The position numbers were made by a program, and so were the translations under genes. A stretch of DNA of 64,000 nucleotides. Origin: an uncultured Prevotellaceae bacterium. GTDB taxonomy: Bacteria > Bacteroidota > Bacteroidia > Bacteroidales > Bacteroidaceae. Below the pieces are notes generated by a model. It was given only the letters and a program-made list of their open reading frames with translations, ran no database searches and had not been told where the DNA came from. Positions 50,532-59,371 of this stretch are shown one piece after another; positions within the stretch are counted from its first letter, which is position 1; each line of letters opens with the position of its first letter. The stretch is taken from NCBI GenBank assembly GCA_947167935.1, contig CAMVJU010000003.1:86534-150533 (forward strand). Direction: 5' to 3'.

Positions 50532-51613
50532 GCTCTCCACAGTTTATCGCCGCGAATCTCTAAAGGCATAGGGATGTTGTCGGTAAATAGCTGGCCAGTG
50601 CCTAAACCCTGAGGGGTGGTGATTTCGTTGCCATATACAGAGCTGCAGAATTGTGCGATGGCGTTTAAGCCAACATTGCTCTCCAAGGCGGATGTGATCC
50701 ACGAGCCGATTTCCATATCGTTGGCAATCTCAATCCATTCGCGGCAGCCAACCATACCTCCGTGCAACGATGGCTTTAGCACTATATATGCCGGTCGGAT
50801 AATGTTCAGCATCTGCCGTTTCTGTTCTGGGTCATTGATGCCTATGAGTTCTTCGTCGAGTGCAATGGGCAACGGTGATTCACGGCACAGTTCCGCCATA
50901 TTCGCCCATTGGCCCGCCTTGATGGGTTGTTCAATCGAGTGCAGGGCATATTGAGACAGTAGCTCAAGCTTATAGAGGGCGTCGCCGTCGTCGAAGCGAA
51001 AGGCGCCGTTGGCATCGACACGCAGTTCAATCTCGCGTGGTCCGAAACGCTCACGGATTCGATGCAGCAGCTCTATCTCTTGGTCAAAGTCAATGGCACC
51101 AATCTTTAGCTTAATGCAGCGGAACCCCTGCCGCAACTTCTCCTCTATACGCTGAGCCATTTCTTCATAGCTGCCCATCCACACAAGTCCGTTGATAGGA
51201 ATGCCCTCCTTGCCACGGGTGAAAGGCGTGTCGAATAATGCATAATGATTAATGCTTAATGCATAATCTTGATCATCAGATTGCCTGTTATTATGCATTA
51301 AGCATTGAGCATTAAGCATTGATAACATAGCTGTTTCTATGCCAAAAAGCATGGAGGGGTAGGGGCGCAGATCGTCATAGGGGATGATGCCCGTTTGCTC
51401 CACTTCATCGCAGAAACCTCGCAACACATTATTATATAAGAAGGGAGACAGGGCATCGCAGCTCAGGTCGGGTAGGGGAGCGCATTCACCTATACCGACG
51501 GTAGCACCGTCAGACACTGTGACCAGCCAGATGTGTCGCTCGGTGTACACGCCGCGACTCGTTCCCGCTGGTTGTTTGAAATGTAATATACGCTCCTCGA
51601 CGGTTATTTTCAT
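50522..51613 (-). CDS. menC: MenC, o-succinylbenzoate synthase
   Basis: MenC is an enolase-superfamily dehydratase that converts SHCHC to o-succinylbenzoate. Family residues are present: 'CIKLKIG' (catalytic Lys), 'LRVDANGAF' (metal Asp), 'SIEQPI' (metal Glu), 'ALDEELIG' (metal Asp) and '[10 protein letters not shown]' (second Lys). The length of 363 includes a repeat-derived insertion near residues 98-125 ('[16 protein letters not shown]...'), encoded by a palindromic GCATTAA-type heptamer block. Its start overlaps the stop of menB by 4 nt (ATGA) and its end overlaps menE. Confidence 0.9.
   Translation of the reverse strand: MKITVEERILHFKQPAGTSRGVYTERHIWLVTVSDGATVGIGECAPLPDLSCDALSPFLYNNVLRGFCDEVEQTGIIPYDDLRPYPSMLFGIETAMLSMLNAQCLMHNNRQSDDQDYALSINHYALFDTPFTRGKEGIPINGLVWMGSYEEMAQRIEEKLRQGFRCIKLKIGAIDFDQEIELLHRIRERFGPREIELRVDANGAFRFDDGDALYKLELLSQYALHSIEQPIKAGQWANMAELCRESPLPIALDEELIGINDPEQKRQMLNIIRPAYIVLKPSLHGGMVGCREWIEIANDMEIGSWITSALESNVGLNAIAQFCSSVYGNEITTPQGLGTGQLFTDNIPMPLEIRGDKLWRACP
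51235..51322. repeat. Palindromic GCATTAA-type heptamer insertion inside menC
   Basis: AATGCTTAATGCATAAT (51251-51267) has its exact reverse complement at 51290-51306, with a 22-nt spacer and more 7-nt periodic copies (GCATTGA/GCATTAA) outside. The block is in frame in menC. Confidence 0.85.
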
Positions 51614-52467
51614 GGTATCTGTGGATACTGCTCGAAGTTGGGCTTACGCTTTTCCAAGAAGGCGTGGCCGCCCTCCTGCGCCTCGTCGAGGAAATAGTAA
51701 AGCATGGTAGCGTCGCCGGCTAATTGCTGGATGCCTGCCTGTCCGTCGAGTTCGGCATTGAGGCCCGCCTTGATCATACGCAGGGCAATAGGACTGCGTT
51801 CCATCATCTCCTCGGACCAGCGCACACATTCGTCCTCCAACTCTGACAAGGGCACCACCTTGTTGACGAGTCCCATGTCGAGAGCCTCCTGTGCCGTGTA
51901 CTGCCGGCATAGGAACCATATCTCGCGTGCCTTCTTCTGTCCAACAATGCGTGCTAGATAGCTGGAGCCGAAGCCTGCGTCGAAGCTGCCCACCTTCGGG
52001 CCTGTCTGTCCAAAGATGGCATTCTCTGAGGCGATGGTGAGGTCGCAGACCAGATGCAATACGTGGCCGCCACCGATGGCGTAGCCGTTCACCATAGCGA
52101 TGACAGGCTTGGGTAGACGGCGTATCTGCATCTGCACGTCGAGGACAGAGAGGCGTGGCACACCCTCGTCGTCGATGTAGCCGCCGCGTCCCTTCACGTG
52201 CATATCGCCGCCGGAGCAGAAGGCATGCTTTACATCTTCTAGATGCATGCCTTCAGGCACCTCGCTCATGGCGCCGGTAAGTAGCACCACACGGATGCGC
52301 TGCAGCTCGCGGCATAAGGCGAAGGCTTCGCTCAACTCCTGCGTGGTTTTCGGTGTGAAGGCGTTGCGGAAACGTGGGCGGTTAATGGTGATCTTTGCAA
52401 TGCCGTTATATTCTTCGAAGAGAATCTCCTCGAATTTTCTAATCTCTTTCCACTCTCTTTGTGCCAT
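51610..52467 (-). CDS. menB: MenB, 1,4-dihydroxy-2-naphthoyl-CoA synthase
   Basis: MenB is a crotonase-fold enzyme that closes the second ring of the menaquinone head group. The 285-residue length is normal. '[16 protein letters not shown]', 'FCSGGDMH' (oxyanion hole), '[17 protein letters not shown]' and '[20 protein letters not shown]' are MenB signatures. It overlaps menC by 4 nt. Only 10 nt separate it from the upstream alpha-glucuronidase gene, where menF and menD would be expected in a complete cluster. Confidence 0.93.
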   Translation of the reverse strand: MAQREWKEIRKFEEILFEEYNGIAKITINRPRFRNAFTPKTTQELSEAFALCRELQRIRVVLLTGAMSEVPEGMHLEDVKHAFCSGGDMHVKGRGGYIDDEGVPRLSVLDVQMQIRRLPKPVIAMVNGYAIGGGHVLHLVCDLTIASENAIFGQTGPKVGSFDAGFGSSYLARIVGQKKAREIWFLCRQYTAQEALDMGLVNKVVPLSELEDECVRWSEEMMERSPIALRMIKAGLNAELDGQAGIQQLAGDATMLYYFLDEAQEGGHAFLEKRKPNFEQYPQIP

Positions 52468-52477
52468 AAATCATTGA

Positions 52478-54436
52478 TTATTGTGTGTAGCCGCGAACAG
52501 GATTCTCGTACATACTGATAGGTATTTTGAACTGCATCATCTCATCAAGGTTGTGCACGGGGTGCTCCATGTCGGCAGGGATGGGCAGCTTGGAGAACTG
52601 CTGGAAATAGAGCAGACAGGCATCACGCCACCACTCAGCGTCACGGGCTTGGATGCGCAGACGGCGCTGGATGTCGTTGAAACGCTCCTCGTCGACATAT
52701 TGCTTCATCGCATCCCATTGAGCCAGCATCTGTCGGGCGCCGATGACACCGTCGGCATATTTGTGGCAGAGCTCGTCCCAGAAACTGCGGCCGCTGTGCA
52801 TACGATGCTGCCAGGGCACATGATGGAACCATGCAAGGTATTTCTCAGGACAGGTGTTGATATCGTTGTACTGGTCACACAGCTCCTTGGGATACTGCGA
52901 TACGGCGTCGGTGCCGTTGTGTGTGCGGTCGAAGCCAAGTCCCTCGCTGTTGGCCTGATGATAGTAAGCTGGTGTCCAGTCGGGGCGTATGCCGGGCACG
53001 GTGTACCAGGGCTCGGGGCCGTAGTGGTGGCCTCCGGCGAAGATGTGGTGCAGGCCGAGGGGCATCATGTAGCTTACAGCCGTCTCATGACTGCCTACCA
53101 TCAGCTGTGTCATCGGCTTCACGAAGTGCTCGTCGCTGGTGAAGGTCTGACGCAGCCATTCGTCGGCAATCTTCTCGCTCTTCATTGTCGGGCTCCAAGC
53201 CAGTCGTCCAAAGGCATACCAGTTGGCTTGTGCAAAGTCATGGCCGCACCAGTTCGTATCGTTGCCGATATTGGCGACGCCAGCCACGGCGGTGAGGCGG
53301 GTGGGCTCGAACAGCGAGAAGAACTCCTGCCACATCGGGGCGAGGAACACGAGATGATTGGCGGCGCCGAGATATTCCTGCGTCACCTGTAGCTCAGCAG
53401 CTAAGGATGTCTTCTGAATGGCGGTGAACAAAGGGCTGTAAGGCTCACGCGGCTGGAAGTCGACGGGACCGTTCTTCACTTGCAAGATGACGTTGGAACG
53501 GAACTTGCCATCCAACGGCATGAACTCGTTGTAGGCCTGCTTGGCGCGGTCCTTGTCCTGTGGATTGTAGACGAAGGCACGCCACATCACGATGCCCTTG
53601 TAACGTTTCAGGGCGTCGGCCATCATGTTGGCGCCGTCGACGTGGGTGCGGCCGAAATCGCATGGGCCAGGCTCGCCCTCGCTATTGGCCTTCACGAGGA
53701 AGCCGCCGAAGTCGGGCACCAGCTTGTAGATCTCATCCACCTTCTTCTTCCACCAGGCACGCACGTCCTTGTCCAATGGGTCAGCCGTCTTCAGTCCTCC
53801 CACGTGGATGGGTGAGGCGAAGTTCACCGACAGATAGACGCGTATGTGATAGGGTCGCAGGATGTCGGCGATGTGTTTCACCTGCTGCAGGTTCTCGGTG
53901 GCCAGGGCCTGCGGCTTTGCATTGACATTATTCAGCACGGTGCCGTTGATGCCGATGGAGGCGTTGGCACGGGCATATTGCAGCAGGATGTCATCGTTGA
54001 CCTCGGGCCAGAAGATGCTGTGTCCGGCAAAGCCACGCTCCACGGTGCCGTTGGGGTTGTCCCAGTGGTTGAGCAGGCGCAGGGAGTAAGTGGGAGTAGA
54101 CGTGATGCTGAAGCGGCTCATGTCGGCTCCCGTCTGCTGCATCCTCAGCAGTTCGAAGGCGCCATAGAGCAGACCGGCGTCGGTGCTGGCCGCTACGGTG
54201 GTCTTGCCGTCCTGACAGGCAATGGTGTAGTCTTCGGGGCCGTAGCCTCTCACTTTCAACAGCTCCAGCTCGCCACCCTTCCAGAATTTGCGCAACTCAT
54301 TGGTGGCAGTGCACGCTGGTCCAGATACTTGTGTGTTGTTTCCTTCGGTCATGCGCAGCCAAAGGCTGTGGCCGTCCTCAGCCCATGCTGCTACGGACAG
54401 CAGCAGGGCCAAGAAGGTATAGCGTAGTCTCATCAT
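52478..54436 (-). CDS. GH67 alpha-glucuronidase
   Basis: GH67 enzymes remove 4-O-methyl-glucuronic acid from the non-reducing end of xylo-oligosaccharides. The 652-residue protein has a signal peptide ('TFLALLLSVAAWA') and the family hallmarks 'LRLLNHWDNPNGTVERG', 'VKANSEGEPGP' (with the general-acid Glu) and 'NWCGHDFAQANWYAFGRLAW'. Length and domain order are normal for GH67. A periplasmic location is inferred. It lies between a GH43 gene (15 nt upstream) and menB (10 nt downstream), all co-oriented, so they probably share a transcript. Confidence 0.93.
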   Translation of the reverse strand: MMRLRYTFLALLLSVAAWAEDGHSLWLRMTEGNNTQVSGPACTATNELRKFWKGGELELLKVRGYGPEDYTIACQDGKTTVAASTDAGLLYGAFELLRMQQTGADMSRFSITSTPTYSLRLLNHWDNPNGTVERGFAGHSIFWPEVNDDILLQYARANASIGINGTVLNNVNAKPQALATENLQQVKHIADILRPYHIRVYLSVNFASPIHVGGLKTADPLDKDVRAWWKKKVDEIYKLVPDFGGFLVKANSEGEPGPCDFGRTHVDGANMMADALKRYKGIVMWRAFVYNPQDKDRAKQAYNEFMPLDGKFRSNVILQVKNGPVDFQPREPYSPLFTAIQKTSLAAELQVTQEYLGAANHLVFLAPMWQEFFSLFEPTRLTAVAGVANIGNDTNWCGHDFAQANWYAFGRLAWSPTMKSEKIADEWLRQTFTSDEHFVKPMTQLMVGSHETAVSYMMPLGLHHIFAGGHHYGPEPWYTVPGIRPDWTPAYYHQANSEGLGFDRTHNGTDAVSQYPKELCDQYNDINTCPEKYLAWFHHVPWQHRMHSGRSFWDELCHKYADGVIGARQMLAQWDAMKQYVDEERFNDIQRRLRIQARDAEWWRDACLLYFQQFSKLPIPADMEHPVHNLDEMMQFKIPISMYENPVRGYTQ

Positions 54437-54451
54437 ATAGAAAATAGGGTA

Positions 54452-56497
54452 TTAGTTGATGAGGAAGATTTTCGTCTTTCCCTTATAGGTACAGGTAACG
54501 GTGGCGCGTCCATCCACGATGGAGCCAACCTTGCAGTCTACGCCGGGCACAGAGGCCGTGGCCTTCACCTGAGAGTTGGCATTCAGCGGTGCGTAGACCT
54601 GATAGTGGGTCAGGTCAGTGTAGCCGTTCTGGTTGGTAGTGCGGACGGGCGTGTCGGGGATGAGCAGACGCTGGCCGTCGACGGTTATAGTCACCTCAGG
54701 CACGACGGGTGCCGTCAGCGGCTGGCCCATCTTCGAGAAACCGATGCCGTGGAGGTCGAAGAGACCTTGCGGGCGCTGCGGCTGCTGCGGACGGCGGCCT
54801 CCCCACTGGGGCTGCGGCGGTGCAGGAACCTCGGGGCCTTCTGTCACGAGATAGATGGCGTGCTTGCCAGTCAATCCTTCGACGGCTGGCACACGAATCT
54901 TGTACATCATGGCAGCCTTGGGTGCGTCGGCGGGAATGTCGAAGACACCAATCTCCTGACCCTTCCAAGGATCATCCATCAGGACGTGAATCTTGAAAGC
55001 CCCCTTGCCGCCAGATGACAGGTTCAGACAGAGCAGAGTGCCGTCACCGGCCTTGGTACCCTCGAAAGCGGGCAGGCCGTTGGCGCTCTGTGCCAGACCA
55101 CCGAAGCCGAAATATTTGAAGCCCACAATGCCGCCGTTGGTGATGCCAACGAGATCCATCGAGTTGTTCCATACGTCGAAGTTGTCCTGCATCCACTCGT
55201 TGCTGTTGGTGCCGCCATTCACAAAACAGGCGATACCGGCAGAATAATACTGGTAGGGGGGCAGACCGAAAATCTGGAAGCCTTCGCTGGTCACCTCAGC
55301 GCCGGTGTAGGTATTGCCGTCAGAGGCAGCAGCTACCCACTCATTATTCTTAGTATAGGGGTCGTAGCCAGTGATGGTCACTTTACCGCCCTTGGCCACT
55401 GGCTTCTTGTCCCACGTAATCTTCACGGGAGCCACCATAGGCTGACGGGCATTGCCGAAACCACGTGGCGGACGGTGATAGAACACGTACCACTGGCCAT
55501 TGATTTCCTGGATGGAGCCGTGGGTGTTGTGGCCAAAGTTGGTGGTGATGAGCTTTCCACCGTCCTGACCGACTACCACACCGCGTGAGTCAACCAGCAC
55601 GCCGCCTGAGCGCCAAGGGCCGAGGGGTGAGTCGCCGAAGGCATAGCGCAGGGCTGAGTTGGTGTTACCCAGGCCGTACTCCTTGCCTGAGTAGCCAGAG
55701 AACACCATCACGTATTTGTTGCCTACTTGACGGATAGATGAGGCTTCGAAGAAGTTGAAGTCGAGCGGATTTTGTCCTTGATACAGGGCTTTATATTCGC
55801 TGCCTTCTCTGTCGAGCAGACGGCCGTCGGCGCTGCTGGCAGGTATGAAGGGGTCAATCAGCTCAGTACCCTCGCGCTTTGAGTACATCGTGTTCTGGTC
55901 GAGCTCACAGGCTGTGCTGTGCTGGAAACCGTAGAACACGTAGGCGCGGTAGCCCTTGTTGAAGTCGGGGTCTTTCTTGTTGGTGATGTTCTCGACGAAC
56001 ACAGAGGGGTCGAAGTCGATGAGTGAGCCAGGCAGGCAGCGCGCACCGTCCTCAGTTAGGTTTACGGGTACGAAGGGCCCGTCGGGGCGGTCTCCCTTGC
56101 ACACCATTGGCGTGCGGCCCCAGCCACGGCTGTGCGGATAGAGCCAGTAGGTCTTCTTGCCTGTCGTCTTGTCGACGATTTCCACCAGGTCGGGAGCATA
56201 CATTGTGTCCCATTGTCCGTTGACGTACCAAGAGAAGATGGGGCCTTCGTCACGCCATCGCGTCAGGTCTTCGACGGGTGCTGACCATGCACGGACATCG
56301 TTGCCGCAGTATTGCGTATAATGGGTGTCGTGTGAGCCAATGATGTAGGCGCGCTTCTTTCCAGGATTGTCAGGATCGTCAAACACGCGAGGCTCACCAT
56401 CGGGTACATGCTCCCACAGGGGCAGATAGGGGTTTTGCGCCAGAGTCAGAGCGGCGCAGCTCATTGCGAGTGTGATGCTCAGAAACAGTCTTTTCAT
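54452..56497 (-). CDS. GH43-family glycoside hydrolase with C-terminal beta-sandwich domains
   Basis: This is a secreted five-bladed propeller hydrolase of 681 residues. It has a signal peptide ('ITLAMSCAALTLAQ'), a GH43-like catalytic domain about 25-390 with candidate acidic residues in 'FDDPDNPG', 'DFDPSVFVEN' and 'FFEASSIRQVG', and a carbohydrate-binding-like domain after that ('GGTNSNEWMQDNFDVWNNS'). GH43 members act as arabinofuranosidases or xylosidases. The subfamily cannot be fixed by eye, but the neighbours suggest arabinoxylan. A Pro/Gln-rich linker ('PPQPQWGGRRPQQPQRPQ') lies near residue 575. Confidence 0.82.
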   Translation of the reverse strand: MKRLFLSITLAMSCAALTLAQNPYLPLWEHVPDGEPRVFDDPDNPGKKRAYIIGSHDTHYTQYCGNDVRAWSAPVEDLTRWRDEGPIFSWYVNGQWDTMYAPDLVEIVDKTTGKKTYWLYPHSRGWGRTPMVCKGDRPDGPFVPVNLTEDGARCLPGSLIDFDPSVFVENITNKKDPDFNKGYRAYVFYGFQHSTACELDQNTMYSKREGTELIDPFIPASSADGRLLDREGSEYKALYQGQNPLDFNFFEASSIRQVGNKYVMVFSGYSGKEYGLGNTNSALRYAFGDSPLGPWRSGGVLVDSRGVVVGQDGGKLITTNFGHNTHGSIQEINGQWYVFYHRPPRGFGNARQPMVAPVKITWDKKPVAKGGKVTITGYDPYTKNNEWVAAASDGNTYTGAEVTSEGFQIFGLPPYQYYSAGIACFVNGGTNSNEWMQDNFDVWNNSMDLVGITNGGIVGFKYFGFGGLAQSANGLPAFEGTKAGDGTLLCLNLSSGGKGAFKIHVLMDDPWKGQEIGVFDIPADAPKAAMMYKIRVPAVEGLTGKHAIYLVTEGPEVPAPPQPQWGGRRPQQPQRPQGLFDLHGIGFSKMGQPLTAPVVPEVTITVDGQRLLIPDTPVRTTNQNGYTDLTHYQVYAPLNANSQVKATASVPGVDCKVGSIVDGRATVTCTYKGKTKIFLIN

Positions 56498-56519
56498 GGT
56501 TGTTTTAGTTTTTTTTTAG

Positions 56520-58724
56520 TTATAGTTTTGCGTTTTTCTCTAATTTCCAGCCTTCGCGCTGAAGCAGCAGCGGATTGTTGCCCTTGAACATACGGGCGGC
56601 TTTGCTGTCGCCTTTCAGCTGCCAGTCAAGCCAGGCCAGAGCGGGGACGGTGAACTCGCCGCCGTGAGGCTGACGATAGGTGCCGCCGTGGCCAACGGGA
56701 TAGTTGACGGCGCAGGCGGGTACGTGCTTGATGCGGTGGAAGTCGTCCATGCCGTTACCGTAAGCAATGTCGGTCTCACCGCCGAGGATGTAGATGATGG
56801 GGGTGTGTATCTCCTCCAGCTTCTCCTTGGGAGGCATGGGCATACCGCCTACGGCCTGGTTAGCGTTCTGCTGGTTGAAGAGGCCGCTGTTACAAATCAT
56901 CAGCGTGGTGATACGCTTGTCAGCGCAGTTGTAGAGGGTCTGCAGGCCTCCGCACGACATACCTGCTGCACAGATATGCTTCACGTCAATCTTCTGATAG
57001 TAAGGCGACTGCGGGTCGGCATTCTGGGCGATGGCCCAGTCGATGGAGGCAATCTGCTGCTCTGTGGTTGACATCGGGCCGCGGTAGGGTTTCTCCTCCA
57101 AGGGAATGTAACCCGTGGCGATGACAAGATAGCCGTGCGATGCGATCTCATTGAGGAACTTGTAGTGCTCCCAAGGTGAGTCGGTGCAGGCTCCGTTGCC
57201 CCATACAAGTACGGGCAGGCCCTTCTTCTTGCTGAAGGCTGACAAATCCTGCGGAGCGAAGACGGTGTGTGCTGGCAGCGTCGGCTCTTCCTTCATCACG
57301 GCCTTGTAGGCGCCGGTGCCGCCGTCCTCAACGATGCGTGACTTCACGCCGCCCATCTCCCACCAGTCGAAGTTGAAGAGCTTCGGGCCCTTGCGGCCTT
57401 TGAAAACGAGGTAAAGGTCACGATTTGCGACTGGAGCGGTGAGAGGTGTGCACTCGGCGGTGAGTGTCTGCCACTGCTCCCAGCCGCCAGTGCCAGGCAC
57501 GTTCAGTGTGCCGAGGAGCTCACCTCCGAGGCTGTCGAGATGCAGCTCAATCTGTCCGCCCCTGAGGCCGCTGGCCACGCGTGCCGTGAAGCTGGTGGGC
57601 CAGGCAGCGCCGAAGTCCACATTCTGCAGCTTGATATAGTCGCCGTTATGGATATCGGTGACGTAGACGCCGATGGCATCGTTCTGCTCTGTCTTCAGGC
57701 CTTTGGAGAAAGCCATCGTCTCAGCCTCTACACGACGGTAAGGACTGAGGGCATCAACGGGTTTCACGCCTTCGTCAGTAGGCAAGATGGTGGGGAAGCT
57801 GCCGTCAGCATTGTACTGGAACTCTTCCACGGCAACGCTGCGTCCGAAGCCGCCGCCGTTAGGCAGCTTGCCTGTGTGATAGAAGAAATAGCTGTGTCCT
57901 TTGTAGTCGGCCACGCCGCAATGGTTGGTGAACGAGTTGGTCTCGCTGAGTGGCATAATCTCACCGGCATATTTCCATGGGCCGGTAGGCGACTGTGCCG
58001 TGCTGTAGCTGATGTGTTCAGGCACGCCGCCGGCAGCATAGAGCAACTGGTAGGTGCCGTTGCGCTTTGTCAGCCACGGGCCTTCCACATAGCTGTCCTG
58101 GTATTTCTTGCTCGGCTCACGCCTGCCCATCATCGGGCCGCCAAAAGCTTCCTCTGTCATGTCGAGCTTGCCCAGCTCACCGCTGTAGGAAATCATGTCG
58201 CGGTTGAGCTTCAGGTAGTAGCACTGCGGGTTACCCCACATCAGCCATGCCTGGCCGTCGTTGTCGATGAAGACGGTGGGGTCGATGTGATCCCATGAAC
58301 CGTTTTCAAAGAGGGGCTTTCCGATGGCATCCTTGAAGGGACCTGTAGGCGTGTCGCCTACTGCTACGCCGATGGCCATGCCGCCGGAGAGCTTTGAGTG
58401 GGCGCAGATATACCAGTAGAACTTGCCGTTGCGGGCTACACACTGCGAGGCCCATGCACGGTCGTCGGCCCAGGAAAAGCTTTCCAAGGCGAGCGGTGAG
58501 CCGTGGTCGGTCCAGTTCACCATGTCGGTGGTGGAATACACGCGCCACTCCTGCATCCAGAAGAAATCGGCGCCGTCTTCGTCATGGCCTGTGTAGACGT
58601 ACATCGTGCCATCGTGTACCATGGGCGCAGGGTCGCTGGTGCACCATGTCTGCACGAAGGGATTCTGTGCCTTTGCGGCTACGGCTGCCATCAGGCAGCC
58701 ACAGATGATTGTTGCTTTCATCAT
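56520..58724 (-). CDS. GH43, CBM6-like and esterase fusion enzyme
   Basis: This is a three-part secreted enzyme of about 735 residues. I chose the start at 58724 ('MMKATIICGCLMAAVAAKAQ') for its signal peptide; the ORF-track start extends into the deacetylase gene. The GH43 domain (about 20-330) has 'TSDPAPMVHDG' (base Asp), 'HIDPTVFIDNDG' (modulator Asp) and 'SYVEGPWLTK' (acid Glu). A CBM6-like domain (about 335-460) follows ('HNGDYIKLQNVDFG'). The C-terminal alpha/beta hydrolase (about 485-733) has the nucleophile Ser in 'AAGMSCGGLQT', Asp in 'GGETDIAYGN' and His in 'PVGHGGTY'. The likely combination is arabinofuranosidase or xylosidase plus acetyl or feruloyl esterase, acting on decorated xylan. 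Confidence 0.85.
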   Translation of the reverse strand: MMKATIICGCLMAAVAAKAQNPFVQTWCTSDPAPMVHDGTMYVYTGHDEDGADFFWMQEWRVYSTTDMVNWTDHGSPLALESFSWADDRAWASQCVARNGKFYWYICAHSKLSGGMAIGVAVGDTPTGPFKDAIGKPLFENGSWDHIDPTVFIDNDGQAWLMWGNPQCYYLKLNRDMISYSGELGKLDMTEEAFGGPMMGRREPSKKYQDSYVEGPWLTKRNGTYQLLYAAGGVPEHISYSTAQSPTGPWKYAGEIMPLSETNSFTNHCGVADYKGHSYFFYHTGKLPNGGGFGRSVAVEEFQYNADGSFPTILPTDEGVKPVDALSPYRRVEAETMAFSKGLKTEQNDAIGVYVTDIHNGDYIKLQNVDFGAAWPTSFTARVASGLRGGQIELHLDSLGGELLGTLNVPGTGGWEQWQTLTAECTPLTAPVANRDLYLVFKGRKGPKLFNFDWWEMGGVKSRIVEDGGTGAYKAVMKEEPTLPAHTVFAPQDLSAFSKKKGLPVLVWGNGACTDSPWEHYKFLNEIASHGYLVIATGYIPLEEKPYRGPMSTTEQQIASIDWAIAQNADPQSPYYQKIDVKHICAAGMSCGGLQTLYNCADKRITTLMICNSGLFNQQNANQAVGGMPMPPKEKLEEIHTPIIYILGGETDIAYGNGMDDFHRIKHVPACAVNYPVGHGGTYRQPHGGEFTVPALAWLDWQLKGDSKAARMFKGNNPLLLQREGWKLEKNAKL

Positions 58725-58740
58725 AGCTGTTGTTGTGTTA

Positions 58741-59358
58741 TTAGGTTGTTTCGAATATCTTAAAAGTATAGCCTTGCTCCTGGAGCCACTCAATGCTCTG
58801 GGGCAAGGCTGTGCGTAGTTTGTCGATGGCCTTCAGTGAATCATGAAAGGTGATGATGGAGCCTGGTCGGGTGTAACGCTTTACATTGTTTAGGATGTCT
58901 TCAGCGGTCATCCACTTGGAATAATCACGTGTGACCAGGTCCCACATCACCACCTTGTATTTTCTTGATAGCCAAGCATACTGGCTGAGCCGCATCCAGC
59001 CGTGTGGCGGGCGCATATAGTGGCTGTGTATGTAGGCGTTGGCTTTCTCTACATTGTACATATACTCCTTGATGCTGTGACGGAAGCCGCTGATGTGGTT
59101 GTGGGTGTGGTTGCCCACCAGATGACCCTCGGCCTTGATCTGTTCAAACAGCTCAGGATATTTTCGTACGTTGTCGCCCACCATGAAGAAGGTGGCCTTG
59201 ACGCCATAGTGGCGCAGCGTGTCAAGGAGGAATGGCGTGGATTCAGGAATGGGGCCGTCGTCGAAAGTCAGGTATACTGAACGTTCTCGACGGTCCATTC
59301 TCCATAGGGCTTTCGGGTAGAGCCAGCGGAGGTATATGGCTGGTTGCTCGATAATCAT
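58741..59358 (-). CDS. Polysaccharide deacetylase (NodB/CE4 family)
   Basis: This 205-residue single-domain NodB-fold enzyme has the CE4 motifs 'YLTFDDGPIPE' (metal Asp), 'VGNHTHNHI' (metal His residues) and 'MRPPHGW' (motif 3), and 'IITFHDS' near the end. CE4 enzymes remove N- or O-acetyl groups from peptidoglycan, chitin or xylan. No signal peptide is seen, which leaves the substrate open. In many Bacteroidota a gene of this type lies next to the DUF2723 gene, as here (13 nt downstream of it). Confidence 0.85.
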   Translation of the reverse strand: MIIEQPAIYLRWLYPKALWRMDRRERSVYLTFDDGPIPESTPFLLDTLRHYGVKATFFMVGDNVRKYPELFEQIKAEGHLVGNHTHNHISGFRHSIKEYMYNVEKANAYIHSHYMRPPHGWMRLSQYAWLSRKYKVVMWDLVTRDYSKWMTAEDILNNVKRYTRPGSIITFHDSLKAIDKLRTALPQSIEWLQEQGYTFKIFETT

Positions 59359-59371
59359 ATTGCCTGATTCC

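Noticed and set aside
57437-57447. Further TCACCTC insertion in the GH43-esterase gene
   Set aside because: Only one to two units match ('CTPLTAP'); this is within chance for a Leu/Thr-rich loop.
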